Source: a virus
Strand: one strand, 5' to 3'
IMG/VR virus record: IMGVR_UViG_3300032249_001461
Location: 1 to 64,000 of that record
DNA: 64,000 nucleotides
How positions within the stretch are numbered: position 1 is the stretch's first letter; every line of letters starts with the position of its first letter. The notes beneath the pieces were generated by a model. That model saw only the letters and a list, made by a program, of their open reading frames with translations, searched no databases and was not told the DNA's origin. This document shows positions 16,709 through 25,134 of this stretch, piece by piece. The translations under genes and the position numbers were made by a program.

Positions 16709-18136
16709 ATGCAAGCTAATGCCAAGTTTCTTAATGAGGCGAGGGAGCTGGAATCTCGTTGGGCGCAAACAGGTTTGCTAGAGAACATAAGCGACAAGTA
16801 CACACGTTCTTGCACTGCCGTTCTCCTCGAAAACCAGCGTCTCATCAACGAGAGCTCAACCGACTCGGGCGACGTAGCCCAGTTCAAGAGAATCTCGATT
16901 CCGCTCGTTCGCAGAATATATCCGCAGCTTATCGCCAACAAGGTGGTCTCGGTCCAGCCGCTACTCGGCCCGACCGGCCTAGTGTACTACCTCCGTTTTA
17001 GATACGGCAGCAACAAGGGCAGCGTCCGTGGAGCCAGCAAGGCTGGATTCCCCGGCGACGACGCCAACTCGCTCCAGCAGCTCGCCTCGGGCGATGCCAA
17101 CCTGAGCGTCTACTACTCGCACCAGTTCGTCGAGAACGAGTCGAGCTCAGTTGACGCGGGCGGCACCAGCTCGACGTTCGTGCTCGAGCACACCCCGGTT
17201 CTTGCTGGCACCGTGACCGGCACCGTGTACGACGGAAGCGTCGCAGTCCAGACCTTCGTGGTCTCGGAGAGCGGCACCTTCACGTTCCACGATGTCGGCA
17301 CCCCCGCCAACAAGGCGACCGTCGGTTCGTTGAACCTCACCACGGGCGAACTCGCCCTGACGTGGAACAACGACCCGGGTCCGAACCGTGTTGTTGTCTC
17401 GTACGAGTACAACATGGAGTGCAACCAGGACCTCCCCGAAATCAACCTCGTCGTTGAGTCGGAAGAGATCGCTGCCAAGACCAGAAAGCTCAAGGCCGTG
17501 TGGAGCTACGAGGCCCAGCAGGACCTCCGCAGCCAGCACAACCTCGACGCCGAGGCTGAACTCACCGCCGTCCTGGCACAGGAGATCAACCTTGAAATCG
17601 ACCGTGAGGTTCTCTCGGACCTGCGTAACAACGCCGGCACCGTCGCCTCGTGGGACTTCAATACCGCCCTTGGTGATACCATCAAGGAAAAGTATGAGTC
17701 GCTCTATGTCAAGGTAGTTGAGGTCAGCAACGTGGTGCATCGCAAGACGCTCCGCGGTGGCTGCAACTGGCTCGTGACCAGCCCCGAAGTCGCCTCGATC
17801 TTTGAGACGGCCACCGCTGGTTTCGCTCCGGCTCCCTCGGAAGGTTTCACATCGTCGCTCGGCATCCAGTATGTCGGCACCGTGAACAACCGTTGGAGGC
17901 TCTACAAGGATCCGCTGTTCCCGACGGGACAGATCCTCATGGGCTATAAGGGCGACAGCTATATGGACAGTGGTTACTTCTACTGCCCGTACGTGCCACT
18001 CACCCAGACCCCAGTTGTCCTCGACCCAGAGTCCTTTTGCCCACGCAAGGGAATACTCACGAGGTATGGGAAGAAACTCCTTCGTGAGGGTGCCAAGTTT
18101 TACGCACGCCTCAGCGTAGCCAATTTTGTGATTTAG
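16709..18136 (+). CDS. Major capsid protein (T4 gp23-like)
   Basis: A 475-residue protein with an aaggag Shine-Dalgarno. The C-terminal half matches gp23: KTRKLKAVWSYEAQQDLRSQH, DAEAELTAVLAQEINLEIDRE and GYKGDSYMDSGYFYCPYVP. The HK97 fold of gp23 forms the head shell. The first ~50 residues contain candidate gp21 sites (FLNEAR, RLINES) that would be removed on maturation. An extra beta-rich stretch near residues 150-235 (VAVQTFVVSESGTFTFHDVG) could be the surface insertion domain. Two strong terminators follow immediately, consistent with very high expression. Confidence 0.95.
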   Translation: MQANAKFLNEARELESRWAQTGLLENISDKYTRSCTAVLLENQRLINESSTDSGDVAQFKRISIPLVRRIYPQLIANKVVSVQPLLGPTGLVYYLRFRYGSNKGSVRGASKAGFPGDDANSLQQLASGDANLSVYYSHQFVENESSSVDAGGTSSTFVLEHTPVLAGTVTGTVYDGSVAVQTFVVSESGTFTFHDVGTPANKATVGSLNLTTGELALTWNNDPGPNRVVVSYEYNMECNQDLPEINLVVESEEIAAKTRKLKAVWSYEAQQDLRSQHNLDAEAELTAVLAQEINLEIDREVLSDLRNNAGTVASWDFNTALGDTIKEKYESLYVKVVEVSNVVHRKTLRGGCNWLVTSPEVASIFETATAGFAPAPSEGFTSSLGIQYVGTVNNRWRLYKDPLFPTGQILMGYKGDSYMDSGYFYCPYVPLTQTPVVLDPESFCPRKGILTRYGKKLLREGAKFYARLSVANFVI

Positions 18137-18138
18137 GC

Positions 18139-18206
18139 AAAAACCCTTGTTTTCAAGGGTTTTCCGAACAAGAAACCTCCGGTCGCAAGACCGGGGGTTT
18201 TTTTGT
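18139..18206 (+). terminator. Two tandem rho-independent terminators after the capsid gene
   Basis: The first hairpin is aaaacccttg-tttt-caagggtttt (18140-18163). The second is cctccggtc-gcaa-gaccgggggt followed by seven T residues (18176-18204). Both directly follow the capsid stop codon. Confidence 0.9.
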
Positions 18207-18330
18207 TGCTTTTCAGAACAAAAGGCTATTGAGGGGAATTCTTACTGCGTGATAAAAAACTGTTTCGTGCAAAAACGATATTGCGTGAGATTGATTTTTG
18301 TAGTACTATATTGGAATAGGAGGAATTCCG

Positions 18331-18669
18331 ATGTACCAAGTCAAATGCCCCGAGTGTGGCCAAGAAAGAGTCGTAAGGGCCAAAAAGAAATGGATGGACG
18401 ACGGTCTTGTCAAAATCTGTATGAGCTGCTGTCAGAAGGGAAAGAAGAAAAGTCCCGAGACGCTTGCCAAGCTATCCGAAATAGCGAAGCGCCAACAAAC
18501 CCCCGAACTGATTGAGAAGAAGAGGCAGTTCATGAAAGACCACCCAGAGTGCTGGCAAGGCAAACTGGTGCCGGGTTTGGGTGGCGGGTGGAACAAGGGC
18601 ATGCATACGGACGAGGAGACTCTGAAGAAGATTTCTGAAGGTGTCAGGAAGGCAAAGGAGAAGAAATAA
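18331..18669 (+). CDS. NUMOD3-type zinc-binding DNA-binding protein, homing-associated
   Basis: A 112-residue protein preceded by aggagg. It begins with a zinc-binding pattern C-P-E-C ... C-M-S-C-C and then carries NUMOD3-like segments (SPETLAKLSEIAKRQ; GMHTDEETLKKISEGVRKAK), the short helical DNA-binding repeats found in homing endonucleases. No nuclease motif remains. Its TAA overlaps the ATG of the next gene, so it could be the DNA-binding subunit or a split-off N-terminus of the neighbouring nuclease. The pair sits right after the capsid gene, a usual homing-gene position. Confidence 0.6.
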   Translation: MYQVKCPECGQERVVRAKKKWMDDGLVKICMSCCQKGKKKSPETLAKLSEIAKRQQTPELIEKKRQFMKDHPECWQGKLVPGLGGGWNKGMHTDEETLKKISEGVRKAKEKK

Positions 18670-19784
18670 TGAACATAGAAGAACTTGAAAAAAAATACGA
18701 GGAATGCGGATTCAGGGATAAGATTTGCGTTCCGTGCGACATTGAGGGGTGTGGACGGCATTCTTGGACAAATAAGGATTCGGCAATACGCAACATCAGA
18801 AAGAACGGATTTTTCAGGTGTAGAATCTGCTCCTATTCGGACGAAAGCAGAAAGAAGATAGCAGAAGCCAGTTCCTACAAACGATCACCAGAAACCTGCC
18901 AGAAAATGGCAGAGGCCAAGAAAGCCTTCTACAGAACTGACGAGGGAAAGAACCTCAAGAAGAAGCTTTCCATCATGGCTGCTGAGAACCACTCCCAGAA
19001 CAAGTACGAAAAATCAAAGAGGAGAGGCGTTTTCCAGTCCAAGAAGACCGGCAGGAACCTCTCCTATGACTCCTCCTACGAACTGCGTCTGTGCTGGATG
19101 CTAGACTCAGACGAGGAAGTAGCAGATTTTGAAACCCAGATTGGCTTCCGCATAGACGGCCACGGGAGGTGTCTAGATTGCTTGGTGACCTACAAGGACG
19201 GAAGAAAGAAGGCCATAGAGGTAAAGCCCAAGCAGAGGCTTGACGAATTTGCCCACCAGATTGACGACAGTCGCCGTCACGCCACACAAAAAGGCTGGGG
19301 GTTCCAGGTGATGACGGAGGAAGACCTCGGTATGAACTGCGACCAGATTCGCACGTGGGCAGACGAATACCGCACCAAGGTAACGGGGATTGACTACAAC
19401 GCCTACAGAGACGAGACCATAAGGAGGAAGTCAAAAAAGTTCTACGACACCCACATCGCCACCGACAAGGTCTCTGTCTACTGCGAGTATTGCAAGGAGG
19501 ATCACAATCCCCTCCGGCTCACATACGACAAGAACATAGCCCGCAACGGCCGGTACATCTGCGAGCGCGAGGGGGGTCACATAGCGGGCAGCAGGCCAAA
19601 GAAGAAGAAGGTGAACCCCCATGCCGCTTCGGGATCCAAGGAATGCTTGGGGTGCAAGCAGGTGTTGCCCTTCTCGGAATACGGCCTGGACAAGTCCAGG
19701 AGTGACGGTTACGCCAGCAAGTGCAAGGAGTGCAGGAGGGTGGCTGCGAATGAGAAATATGCGGGGAAGAGGTCTGATCTCTAG
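18669..19784 (+). CDS. Free-standing homing endonuclease, NUMOD3 + PD-(D/E)XK type
   Basis: A 371-residue protein. The N-terminal part has cysteine pairs and a NUMOD3-like helix (SPETCQKMAEAKKAFYR). The middle has a TnsA-like PD-(D/E)XK core: YDSSYELRLCWMLD (Glu), HGRCLDCLVTYKDG (Asp) and KKAIEVKPKQR (E-x-K). The C-terminus has two more cysteine motifs (VYCEYCKEDH; CLGCKQVLP and CKECRR) probably binding zinc. Such architecture is that of phage homing endonucleases that cut capsid-gene or nearby alleles lacking the element. It is coupled by overlap to the small NUMOD3 gene before it. Confidence 0.75.
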   Translation: MNIEELEKKYEECGFRDKICVPCDIEGCGRHSWTNKDSAIRNIRKNGFFRCRICSYSDESRKKIAEASSYKRSPETCQKMAEAKKAFYRTDEGKNLKKKLSIMAAENHSQNKYEKSKRRGVFQSKKTGRNLSYDSSYELRLCWMLDSDEEVADFETQIGFRIDGHGRCLDCLVTYKDGRKKAIEVKPKQRLDEFAHQIDDSRRHATQKGWGFQVMTEEDLGMNCDQIRTWADEYRTKVTGIDYNAYRDETIRRKSKKFYDTHIATDKVSVYCEYCKEDHNPLRLTYDKNIARNGRYICEREGGHIAGSRPKKKKVNPHAASGSKECLGCKQVLPFSEYGLDKSRSDGYASKCKECRRVAANEKYAGKRSDL

Positions 19785-19785
19785 T

Positions 19786-21183
19786 CTACTTCAGAATCAA
19801 CTCCAAATAATTCTTAACCGCCTCTACGGCCTCGTTCGGTGCGACATCAAACCATTCTCCGTTCAAATGACGCTTGGCGAAATGTCTGTGCATTAGTCGC
19901 TCAAAGGAAGTCATGTTTTCACACTTAAATTTAGCCACCATTTTGAGTTTTCTAGGGTTTCCAGTTTGAAGCGCGGGCATTCTTTTTGAAGGCGAATTGG
20001 ATAATCCTATTTTTGTTGGGCCGCTTTCTTGATTTTCACAAATAACATATACAAAACCTTTGTTTTTACACTCGGCTCCGCCAATTTTTGTTTTTCTTAT
20101 TGATCTCGGATTGATTGAAAACCCCATAAACTTTGAATAGTTAGAAAGCAATTTATTTACTCCTCCGCTTGTCAGAGGTCCTCGTATGCCTATAAAAACT
20201 TTGTCACTTAAAGTCGGGGGTCGGACATCAAGCCAAGCGGCAAGTGCCCGAGAAGATTCAGAATTGAGTGCAACTATGTTGGCACCTTTTTTGTTGCAAA
20301 AGACAATCTTGATCAGGCCGCTGGAGACATCCAAGTCTGACAATTTCAATTCTACTAATTCGCTTGAGAGGCATCCTGTGTCAATAAGCACATGGAAAAT
20401 CGCACTGCTCCTCGTGTCTCCACGAGCCTTTGCCTCAAGAAGCAATTTGTTTATTTCTTCTTTGTCAAGTAATTTTGGCTTGATCTTTGTCCTTCCCCTC
20501 ATCTCCTTCACGAACTTTGCAGGATTAGAATTCAATTCACCTTTCTCCACAAGCCAATTAAAAAACTTACGAACTAAAACCACATTTCTGTTGACTGTAG
20601 AGTATGACAACCCAGATTGTCCGATTGAAAAAACTTGAAAATCTACAAAATCTTGTGTGACAATGTCTTTTGAGGAAAATGATTTATATTTGTGTTTATT
20701 TATCCAAATCATAAATCTGCGTAGGTCTTTGTGAATTGCCCTAGTTGTACTATCTTTGATGTTTTGTTCTTCGATAAACTGGGCGAATAGTATTTTTTCT
20801 TGATCGCCACAATTTACTCCTTTAAATGTTTTTGTGACCATTTCAGATTTGCTGATTTTCTTTCTTTCTGCGGGCAAACGAGGTTGTAAATTGAGGGGTG
20901 GAAGTTTGGGTTTGCCGGATATTTTGACATTCTTTTTTTTGTGTCTGCCTGCCCTGAAGAATATGATCTGACCGTTGATTCCGACATTGTTGTGGTGAAC
21001 ATATAGAATAATTTTCTGTTGTTCTCGGGTGAAGTAAGGCCTTCCTTTCTCGTCTCTATTTGGCAAAGGAAAAATGGTTCCAACAAGCTCGTTGAATCTC
21101 GTTCGGCTCATGCCGATCATCTTGGCCGCCCCGGATATTGATACGAAATCTCGCAATTCGTCCATGTTCATGAATTCTTTCAA
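19786..21183 (-). CDS. HTH + degenerate tyrosine recombinase + T5orf172 GIY-YIG fusion
   Basis: A 465-residue protein with four parts: an excisionase/MerR-like HTH (residues ~10-80), a core-binding domain of tyrosine recombinases (~130-225), a recombinase catalytic fold (~235-370) and a T5orf172/MUG113 GIY-YIG domain (~376-447). The recombinase lacks its key residues: the first Arg is Leu272 in DTGCLSSEL, the H-x-x-R-H box reads NPRSIRKT, and the nucleophile Tyr region is replaced by the nuclease domain. The GIY-YIG part is complete (GFVYVI, KIGLS, R401, E429, H432, GEWF). It is therefore probably a site-specific nuclease using a recombinase scaffold for DNA recognition. The gene is more AT-rich than its surroundings. 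Confidence 0.7.
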   Translation of the reverse strand: MKEFMNMDELRDFVSISGAAKMIGMSRTRFNELVGTIFPLPNRDEKGRPYFTREQQKIILYVHHNNVGINGQIIFFRAGRHKKKNVKISGKPKLPPLNLQPRLPAERKKISKSEMVTKTFKGVNCGDQEKILFAQFIEEQNIKDSTTRAIHKDLRRFMIWINKHKYKSFSSKDIVTQDFVDFQVFSIGQSGLSYSTVNRNVVLVRKFFNWLVEKGELNSNPAKFVKEMRGRTKIKPKLLDKEEINKLLLEAKARGDTRSSAIFHVLIDTGCLSSELVELKLSDLDVSSGLIKIVFCNKKGANIVALNSESSRALAAWLDVRPPTLSDKVFIGIRGPLTSGGVNKLLSNYSKFMGFSINPRSIRKTKIGGAECKNKGFVYVICENQESGPTKIGLSNSPSKRMPALQTGNPRKLKMVAKFKCENMTSFERLMHRHFAKRHLNGEWFDVAPNEAVEAVKNYLELILK

Positions 21184-21261
21184 CTATAATATCCTATCCT
21201 ATATGATTCCTTGTCATTCAGCAAGAGCTGTCGGCCAACGAAAAATACGCTCTGAAAATCG

Positions 21262-21273
21262 CTATATAGGCGT
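21262..21273 (+). promoter_or_regulatory. CTATATA box 5 bp before an ATG (leaderless-type promoter)
   Basis: CTATATA at 21262-21268, then ggcgt, then the ATG at 21274. No Shine-Dalgarno fits between them. If transcription starts at the distance usual for a -10/TATA-type box, the mRNA begins at or inside the start codon. Confidence 0.5.
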
Positions 21274-21729
21274 ATGAAGACTTTCAATGAATGGCTGAAG
21301 GGCAGAGTTATATCGGAAAACGATCCCGACTACCGGGAGCCGAGCTTCTCCAAGATATTGGGCGAGGACGGCGACGAGCCGTTCACGGTAGAGGTGGATG
21401 TTGCCGAGGGTCACTGGACGGTTTCTGGTCCGCTGTGGGCGGTTGGATATGTGATGAACGGGTCGGAGCCCAAGGCGGGCGGCCCGGTGCAGGAAGAAAA
21501 GGGCGTTGTAATGTTCAAGACGCCCGGCAGGAGGCTTGAAAATCTTCCTCCCGCCCTCAAGATGGCGGCTACAACCTGGATAGACAAGGAGGTTGAGTGG
21601 TCCATACAGAACTACGAGGAAGAAGACCCGAGGGACTACGACGACCGAGACGACTACAATCCCGATCCTGATGGTCATGGTTATTGGGACAACTACTGGA
21701 ATCACGGACCCGGACGCGACCCGGATTGA
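21274..21729 (+). CDS. Tagged acidic protein, candidate internal head protein
   Basis: A 151-residue protein starting MKTFNEWLKGRVISEN, close to the T4 internal-protein tag MKTYQEFIAEA; ISE-N gives a candidate gp21 cleavage site. The rest is acidic with a very Asp/Tyr-rich end (DYDDRDDYNPDPDG). No enzyme motif is seen. It stands alone behind a leaderless-type promoter. The packaging role is inferred only from the tag. Confidence 0.55.
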   Translation: MKTFNEWLKGRVISENDPDYREPSFSKILGEDGDEPFTVEVDVAEGHWTVSGPLWAVGYVMNGSEPKAGGPVQEEKGVVMFKTPGRRLENLPPALKMAATTWIDKEVEWSIQNYEEEDPRDYDDRDDYNPDPDGHGYWDNYWNHGPGRDPD

Positions 21730-21839
21730 TTTGGTGGGAATGTCTGGAATAATTTAATTCAGTTGTGCCGACACAAAGATGTTTCGCTCCATATATAATG
21801 TTGGGCAGGAAGCCTGCGTTTTTACAAAAGGAGTTTTAA

Positions 21840-22268
21840 ATGAGTGCAACAACAAGTGAAGGAACCGGAAACGGTTCGGCGGCGGACATCAAGTCCAAGA
21901 TCTACAACGGAACGGTAAAGTCGGAGAACATTGACCCGAGTACGGTCATCACCTCGGACGTGGCCGACGGTGCTGTTACGACTGCCAAGATCGCTGACGG
22001 TGCTGTTACTACTGCAAAGATTGCGTCTGGTGCTGTCACGGTCGCCAAGATGGGCGTCTTCAAGTCGAGCGAGCAGACCGGAACGGGTTCGGAGCAGTCC
22101 ATTTCTCACGGGCTTGGTGTCACCCCCGGCCTCGTCATCGTCTATCCCACCGACACTTCGGTCGCCACCGCCGGAGTCTATGTGGTCGCCGAGGGAACCC
22201 ACACGACGAGTGTCGTTAAGGTCACCGTGACCACTGGAAAGAAGTACAGAGTCGTGGCCTTTGTCTGA
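21840..22268 (+). CDS. Short virion/fibre protein with shared attachment module
   Basis: A 142-residue protein with a strong aaaaggag Shine-Dalgarno. Its first 35 residues (SEGTGNGSAADIKSKIYNG...) nearly repeat the N-terminus of the fibre gene on the minus strand at 63029, so this is a shared attachment or oligomerisation module. Then come three GAVT-TAKIADGAV-type repeats, and a C-terminal beta domain (ISHGLGVTPGLVIVYPTDTS) like those in small phage decoration or fibre-tip proteins. It is followed by a terminator. Confidence 0.65.
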   Translation: MSATTSEGTGNGSAADIKSKIYNGTVKSENIDPSTVITSDVADGAVTTAKIADGAVTTAKIASGAVTVAKMGVFKSSEQTGTGSEQSISHGLGVTPGLVIVYPTDTSVATAGVYVVAEGTHTTSVVKVTVTTGKKYRVVAFV

Positions 22269-22289
22269 TAGAAGGCACGCATGATTCCA

Positions 22290-22322
22290 GCACAGGGCGG
22301 GTTTCCCCGCCCTGTGCCTTTT
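22290..22322 (+). terminator. Rho-independent terminator
   Basis: A 12-bp perfect stem gcacagggcggg / cccgccctgtgc with loop tttc, followed by cttttta, 22 bp after the stop of the virion gene. Confidence 0.9.
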
Positions 22323-22427
22323 ATACGCCTCCCGCCAGAAAACCCAGTACTCTTTAGGGGCCGGTATGAATGGCGGTAAAATTATATACACACACTATAT
22401 ATGGTGTCGTTCAAGAAAGGTGAAAAT

Positions 22428-22694
22428 ATGAAAAGTTTTAATGAGTGGAGAAAGTTACATGAGTCGCTTGACCCAATATCGTTTCTTCAAGATAACGAGC
22501 ATGAGTGGGTTACAGTAGGAATAGATTCAGAAGGTCACAAAATACACATATTCCCCAATTCCTTGCCAGGGGAACTTCCTCGCAGGCTTGATGGAGAAAA
22601 TTGGTCAGAAAAACACTTTGATGGTGGCGTTCAAGAAATGACCGGAAAAGAACTTTTGACCCTAAAAGACAGAGTTGAATTTGTGATGCACTAA
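22428..22694 (+). CDS. Tagged small protein, candidate internal head protein
   Basis: The frame is open from 22401, but the ATG at 22428 behind aaaggtg gives the tagged start MKSFNEWRKLHESLDP (88 aa); LHE-S is a candidate gp21 site. The remainder is a compact hydrophilic protein with no recognised domain. It ends only 7 bp before the left edge of the IS element. Confidence 0.55.
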   Translation: MKSFNEWRKLHESLDPISFLQDNEHEWVTVGIDSEGHKIHIFPNSLPGELPRRLDGENWSEKHFDGGVQEMTGKELLTLKDRVEFVMH

Positions 22695-22697
22695 AAT

Positions 22698-23099
22698 TCA
22701 CCCTTGATTCTTAATATATTCTTGGATTGTTTTGGTGGAAGCGTCACCTGTTGAGCATACGAAATAGCCATCACTCCAGAATGTCTTCTCTTTTCAGAAG
22801 TGCTTCTTCAAATACACTTCATAGTTTTTCCAAGCATAGAAAGTTGTCTGCTGTTTCAATAGCATGACTAGTTTGGATGGTGCCAATGTGGGTGGAATGT
22901 CTACAAGCAAATGCAGATGATCTTTGTCTGATTCCATCTCGTCAATCTTCACATTGTTCTTGTTACAAACATCGTAGCACCACTGCTTGATATCATCGCT
23001 CAAGTCATTTACGAGCAGTCTTTTTCTGTACTTCACCACAAATATGATGTGCAGTTTGATAAGGAATTTGTGCCTATTTTTAGAGTGGTATTCAACCAT
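22698..23099 (-). pseudogene. tnpA: IS200-type transposase TnpA with in-frame stop
   Basis: The full frame would give 133 residues, the normal TnpA length. The HUH motif HLHLLV lies at residues 61-66, preceded by the usual DEMESDKDH. At 22794-22796 a TGA replaces the tryptophan codon expected after YLKKHF; the frame then continues KEKTFWSDGYF and STKTIQEYIKNQG to a second TGA. The catalytic tyrosine of this family is in that last segment (QEYI), so the truncated 101-residue product cannot act. TGG to TGA is a single transition. TGA serves as a normal stop elsewhere in the window, so recoding is unlikely. Confidence 0.85.
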
Positions 23100-24301
23100 A
23101 CATTTATGTAGTAAAATTTTTTTGAGAATTTTACATAAATCTTACTATATAAGGATATGAAGGCTACCCGGAACATCAAGTATAGGATATATGCCAAAAA
23201 TGGCAAGTTGAAAAAACTGCAACAGACGCTTGATGTATGCCGTAGCACCTATAACAAGGTGTTGGAAACACGAAAAAACAGTTGGGAAAAAGACAAGAAA
23301 AGCCTAGGAGTTTACGACTGCCATAATCTCATTAAAACTTGGAAGATAGAGGGTGTTCACTCGCAGGTTTTACAAAATGTTTCAGCCAGAGTTGATCTAG
23401 CATTCCAAGGATTCTTCCGAAGACTAAAAGAAAGCAAAGACAAGGCTGGATATCCAAGATTCAAAAGTTACGACAGATACAACTCTTTTTGTTTTCCTCA
23501 GTCTGGATTCAAACTTACTGGCAATAAACTTTACCTTTCAAAGATTGGCGAAGTAAAAGTAATCAAACATAGAGAACTAATTGGCAAAGTAAAGACTTGC
23601 ACCATCAAGCGAGAGGCGAACGATTGGTATGTGATTTTTTCCTGCGATATGGAAGTAATACCGCAGGAAAGGATTGAGACAAGGGCGGTTGGGATTGATG
23701 TGGGTTGTATAGATTTTGCAACAATGAGTGATGGCTCAACAATAAAAAACCCACACTACTTGAGGCAGTCAGAAGACGAACTCAAAAAGATTCAATCAAA
23801 ATACAGCAAATTAAAGAATCTTCCCAGAGAAGACAAGAAGAAGATTAAAACTAAAAAGCAACTTGTGAACCTTCACCTAAAGGTCAAAAATCAAAGAAAA
23901 GACTTCTTGCACAAGACAAGCAGAAGTCTGGTAAACAAATATTCAGTCATCTGCGTTGAGAAGTTAAGCGTAAAAAACATGCTCAAGGATAACTGGAGAA
24001 AACTGAACAAAAGCATACTTGATAGTGGCTGGACTAGTTTTCGCAATATGCTACATTACAAAGCGGAAGAGGCTGGTTGTGTAGTAGCGGAAGTGAAGCC
24101 AGAATACACAAGTCAGATATGCAGCGGTTGCGGAATTAAGGTTAAAAAAGAACTGGGCGAGCGAAATCACGACTGTTTTGCCTGTGGATTACAGTTAAGC
24201 CGTGACCTTAATGCTGCAAAAAACATATTAAGAGTTGGAATGAACTCTTTAGACAGCAATGTCTTAGAAGCCCACTCCCTTTAGGGGGTGGGAGCATTCA
24301 C
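22702..24301 (+). mobile_element. IS200/IS605-family element (tnpA broken, tnpB intact)
   Basis: The element holds divergent tnpA and tnpB. A TTCAC lies at 22697-22701, directly outside the tnpA end, and another at 24297-24301 closes the tnpB end, which is the layout of a target-flanking motif and right-end cleavage site. The right end has a perfect-looking subterminal hairpin cccactccc-ttta-gggggtggg (24271-24292). There is no target duplication, as expected for this single-strand transposing family. Exact ends are inferred, not proven. The left end abuts a tagged gene and the right end supplies the stop codon of the ASCH gene. Confidence 0.75.
23157..24284 (+). CDS. tnpB: TnpB RNA-guided nuclease (IS605 OrfB)
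   Basis: A full-length 375-residue TnpB. RuvC residues are all present: D181 in GIDVG, E268 in CVEKLSVKNM and D350 in SRDLNAAKN. The zinc ribbon uses C322/C325 and C340/C343. Family members cut DNA guided by an RNA made from the right end of the element, and thereby keep the IS in place. The stop codon TAG lies in the loop of the right-end hairpin. CTATATA stands 5 bp before the ATG, together with a weak aggat. The nuclease looks intact although its partner tnpA is dead. Confidence 0.92.
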   Translation: MKATRNIKYRIYAKNGKLKKLQQTLDVCRSTYNKVLETRKNSWEKDKKSLGVYDCHNLIKTWKIEGVHSQVLQNVSARVDLAFQGFFRRLKESKDKAGYPRFKSYDRYNSFCFPQSGFKLTGNKLYLSKIGEVKVIKHRELIGKVKTCTIKREANDWYVIFSCDMEVIPQERIETRAVGIDVGCIDFATMSDGSTIKNPHYLRQSEDELKKIQSKYSKLKNLPREDKKKIKTKKQLVNLHLKVKNQRKDFLHKTSRSLVNKYSVICVEKLSVKNMLKDNWRKLNKSILDSGWTSFRNMLHYKAEEAGCVVAEVKPEYTSQICSGCGIKVKKELGERNHDCFACGLQLSRDLNAAKNILRVGMNSLDSNVLEAHSL

Positions 24302-24679
24302 TACTATTCCTCTGTTTGTGACGGGCCGGGGCTTTGTTCTTTTTGGATTCATGATTGGGTATCCCCATTTCCCGTTTGGCCCTATGTAGAAGGGGGATTC
24401 TGGGCCGACTCGGTGTCTCTTCCAGTCCCGGTCGAACTCCCTTTGGTTCCGGTAGAATATTGGTTCGCCTATTGTGGCGTATCCGACCAGGGTTGCGGGC
24501 CCCTTTCCCGTTCTGACTATGCCCACGCGCTTTCCTATGGTGCTGTTTAGGCTTCTTGAGTCGCGGGTCTCCATGGTCTTGATTCCGTCCAGGATGAGGT
24601 CGGTGAACGGCTGTGATCTGTCGCTGATGTTGATGCCCTTTTGGGGTTCGTTGTTTTCCAGCCAGGTTCTGAAGTCCAT
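24281..24679 (-). CDS. ASCH-like domain protein with capsid-targeting-like tag
   Basis: A 132-residue protein starting MDFRTWLENNEPQ. The core QPFTDLILDGIKTMETRDSR, GKRVGIVRTGKG and LVGYATIGEP fits the ASCH fold (PUA-like beta barrel that binds RNA or modified nucleotides). Its last residues VNAPTP and the stop come from the right end of the IS, so the original C-terminus was probably altered by the insertion. A CATAAAT box ends 5 bp before the ATG. Whether the protein is packaged is inferred from the tag. Confidence 0.65.
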   Translation of the reverse strand: MDFRTWLENNEPQKGINISDRSQPFTDLILDGIKTMETRDSRSLNSTIGKRVGIVRTGKGPATLVGYATIGEPIFYRNQREFDRDWKRHRVGPESPFYIGPNGKWGYPIMNPKRTKPRPVTNRGIVVNAPTP

Positions 24680-24726
24680 GTCCTATTTATGAAGTTTGTG
24701 CGCTAAATAGGCTTCGGAGGACAAAC

Positions 24727-25065
24727 ATGAAAACTTTCTTTGAGATGCTCAGATTGCTAGAGGACGAGGGGCTTGCGGACAAGGTTCCCCAGGACGCCGC
24801 GGAACAGCCGGAGGGGCCGGTTGAACAGCCGCAGGAGCCCGCTTCGGGGAGAGAAGAGCGCAAGCACTACATGTTCTTCTCTAATCTCAAGGCCATCAAG
24901 GGCATGGCGGAGGAGATGCTGGCTATGGATGCCGCGAAGATAGACGAGATGCTCGCGGACGGTCATGACTGGGCGGCCGACCACGTCGCGACGAGCAAGG
25001 ACGATGTCGAGGAGGTCTACAACTGGCTTTCGGGCGAGATGAGTGATTCTGGGAATCCCTCTTGA
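24727..25065 (+). CDS. Tagged acidic protein, candidate internal head protein
   Basis: A 112-residue protein starting MKTFFEMLRLLEDEGLADK; LLE-D is a candidate gp21 site. A Pro/Glu/Gln linker (residues ~20-45) is followed by a helical domain HYMFFSNLKAIKGMAEEML and ATSKDDVEEVYNWL. A cggagga Shine-Dalgarno precedes the ATG. It is divergent from the tagged ASCH gene across a 47-bp gap. Function unknown beyond the tag. Confidence 0.55.
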   Translation: MKTFFEMLRLLEDEGLADKVPQDAAEQPEGPVEQPQEPASGREERKHYMFFSNLKAIKGMAEEMLAMDAAKIDEMLADGHDWAADHVATSKDDVEEVYNWLSGEMSDSGNPS

Positions 25066-25134
25066 TCTAGGCGTTGGGGACTAATTTGTCCAATATCCGC
25101 TCGTGATATCTGACGTCAAAACCGGGGCCCGTTT

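Noticed and set aside
22794-22796. TGA read as tryptophan (alternative code)
   Set aside because: Many well supported genes end with TGA (for example the scaffold gene at 16667, the gene at 4030 and ATGA-coupled pairs), and Trp is otherwise encoded by TGG, so a nonsense mutation in tnpA is simpler.
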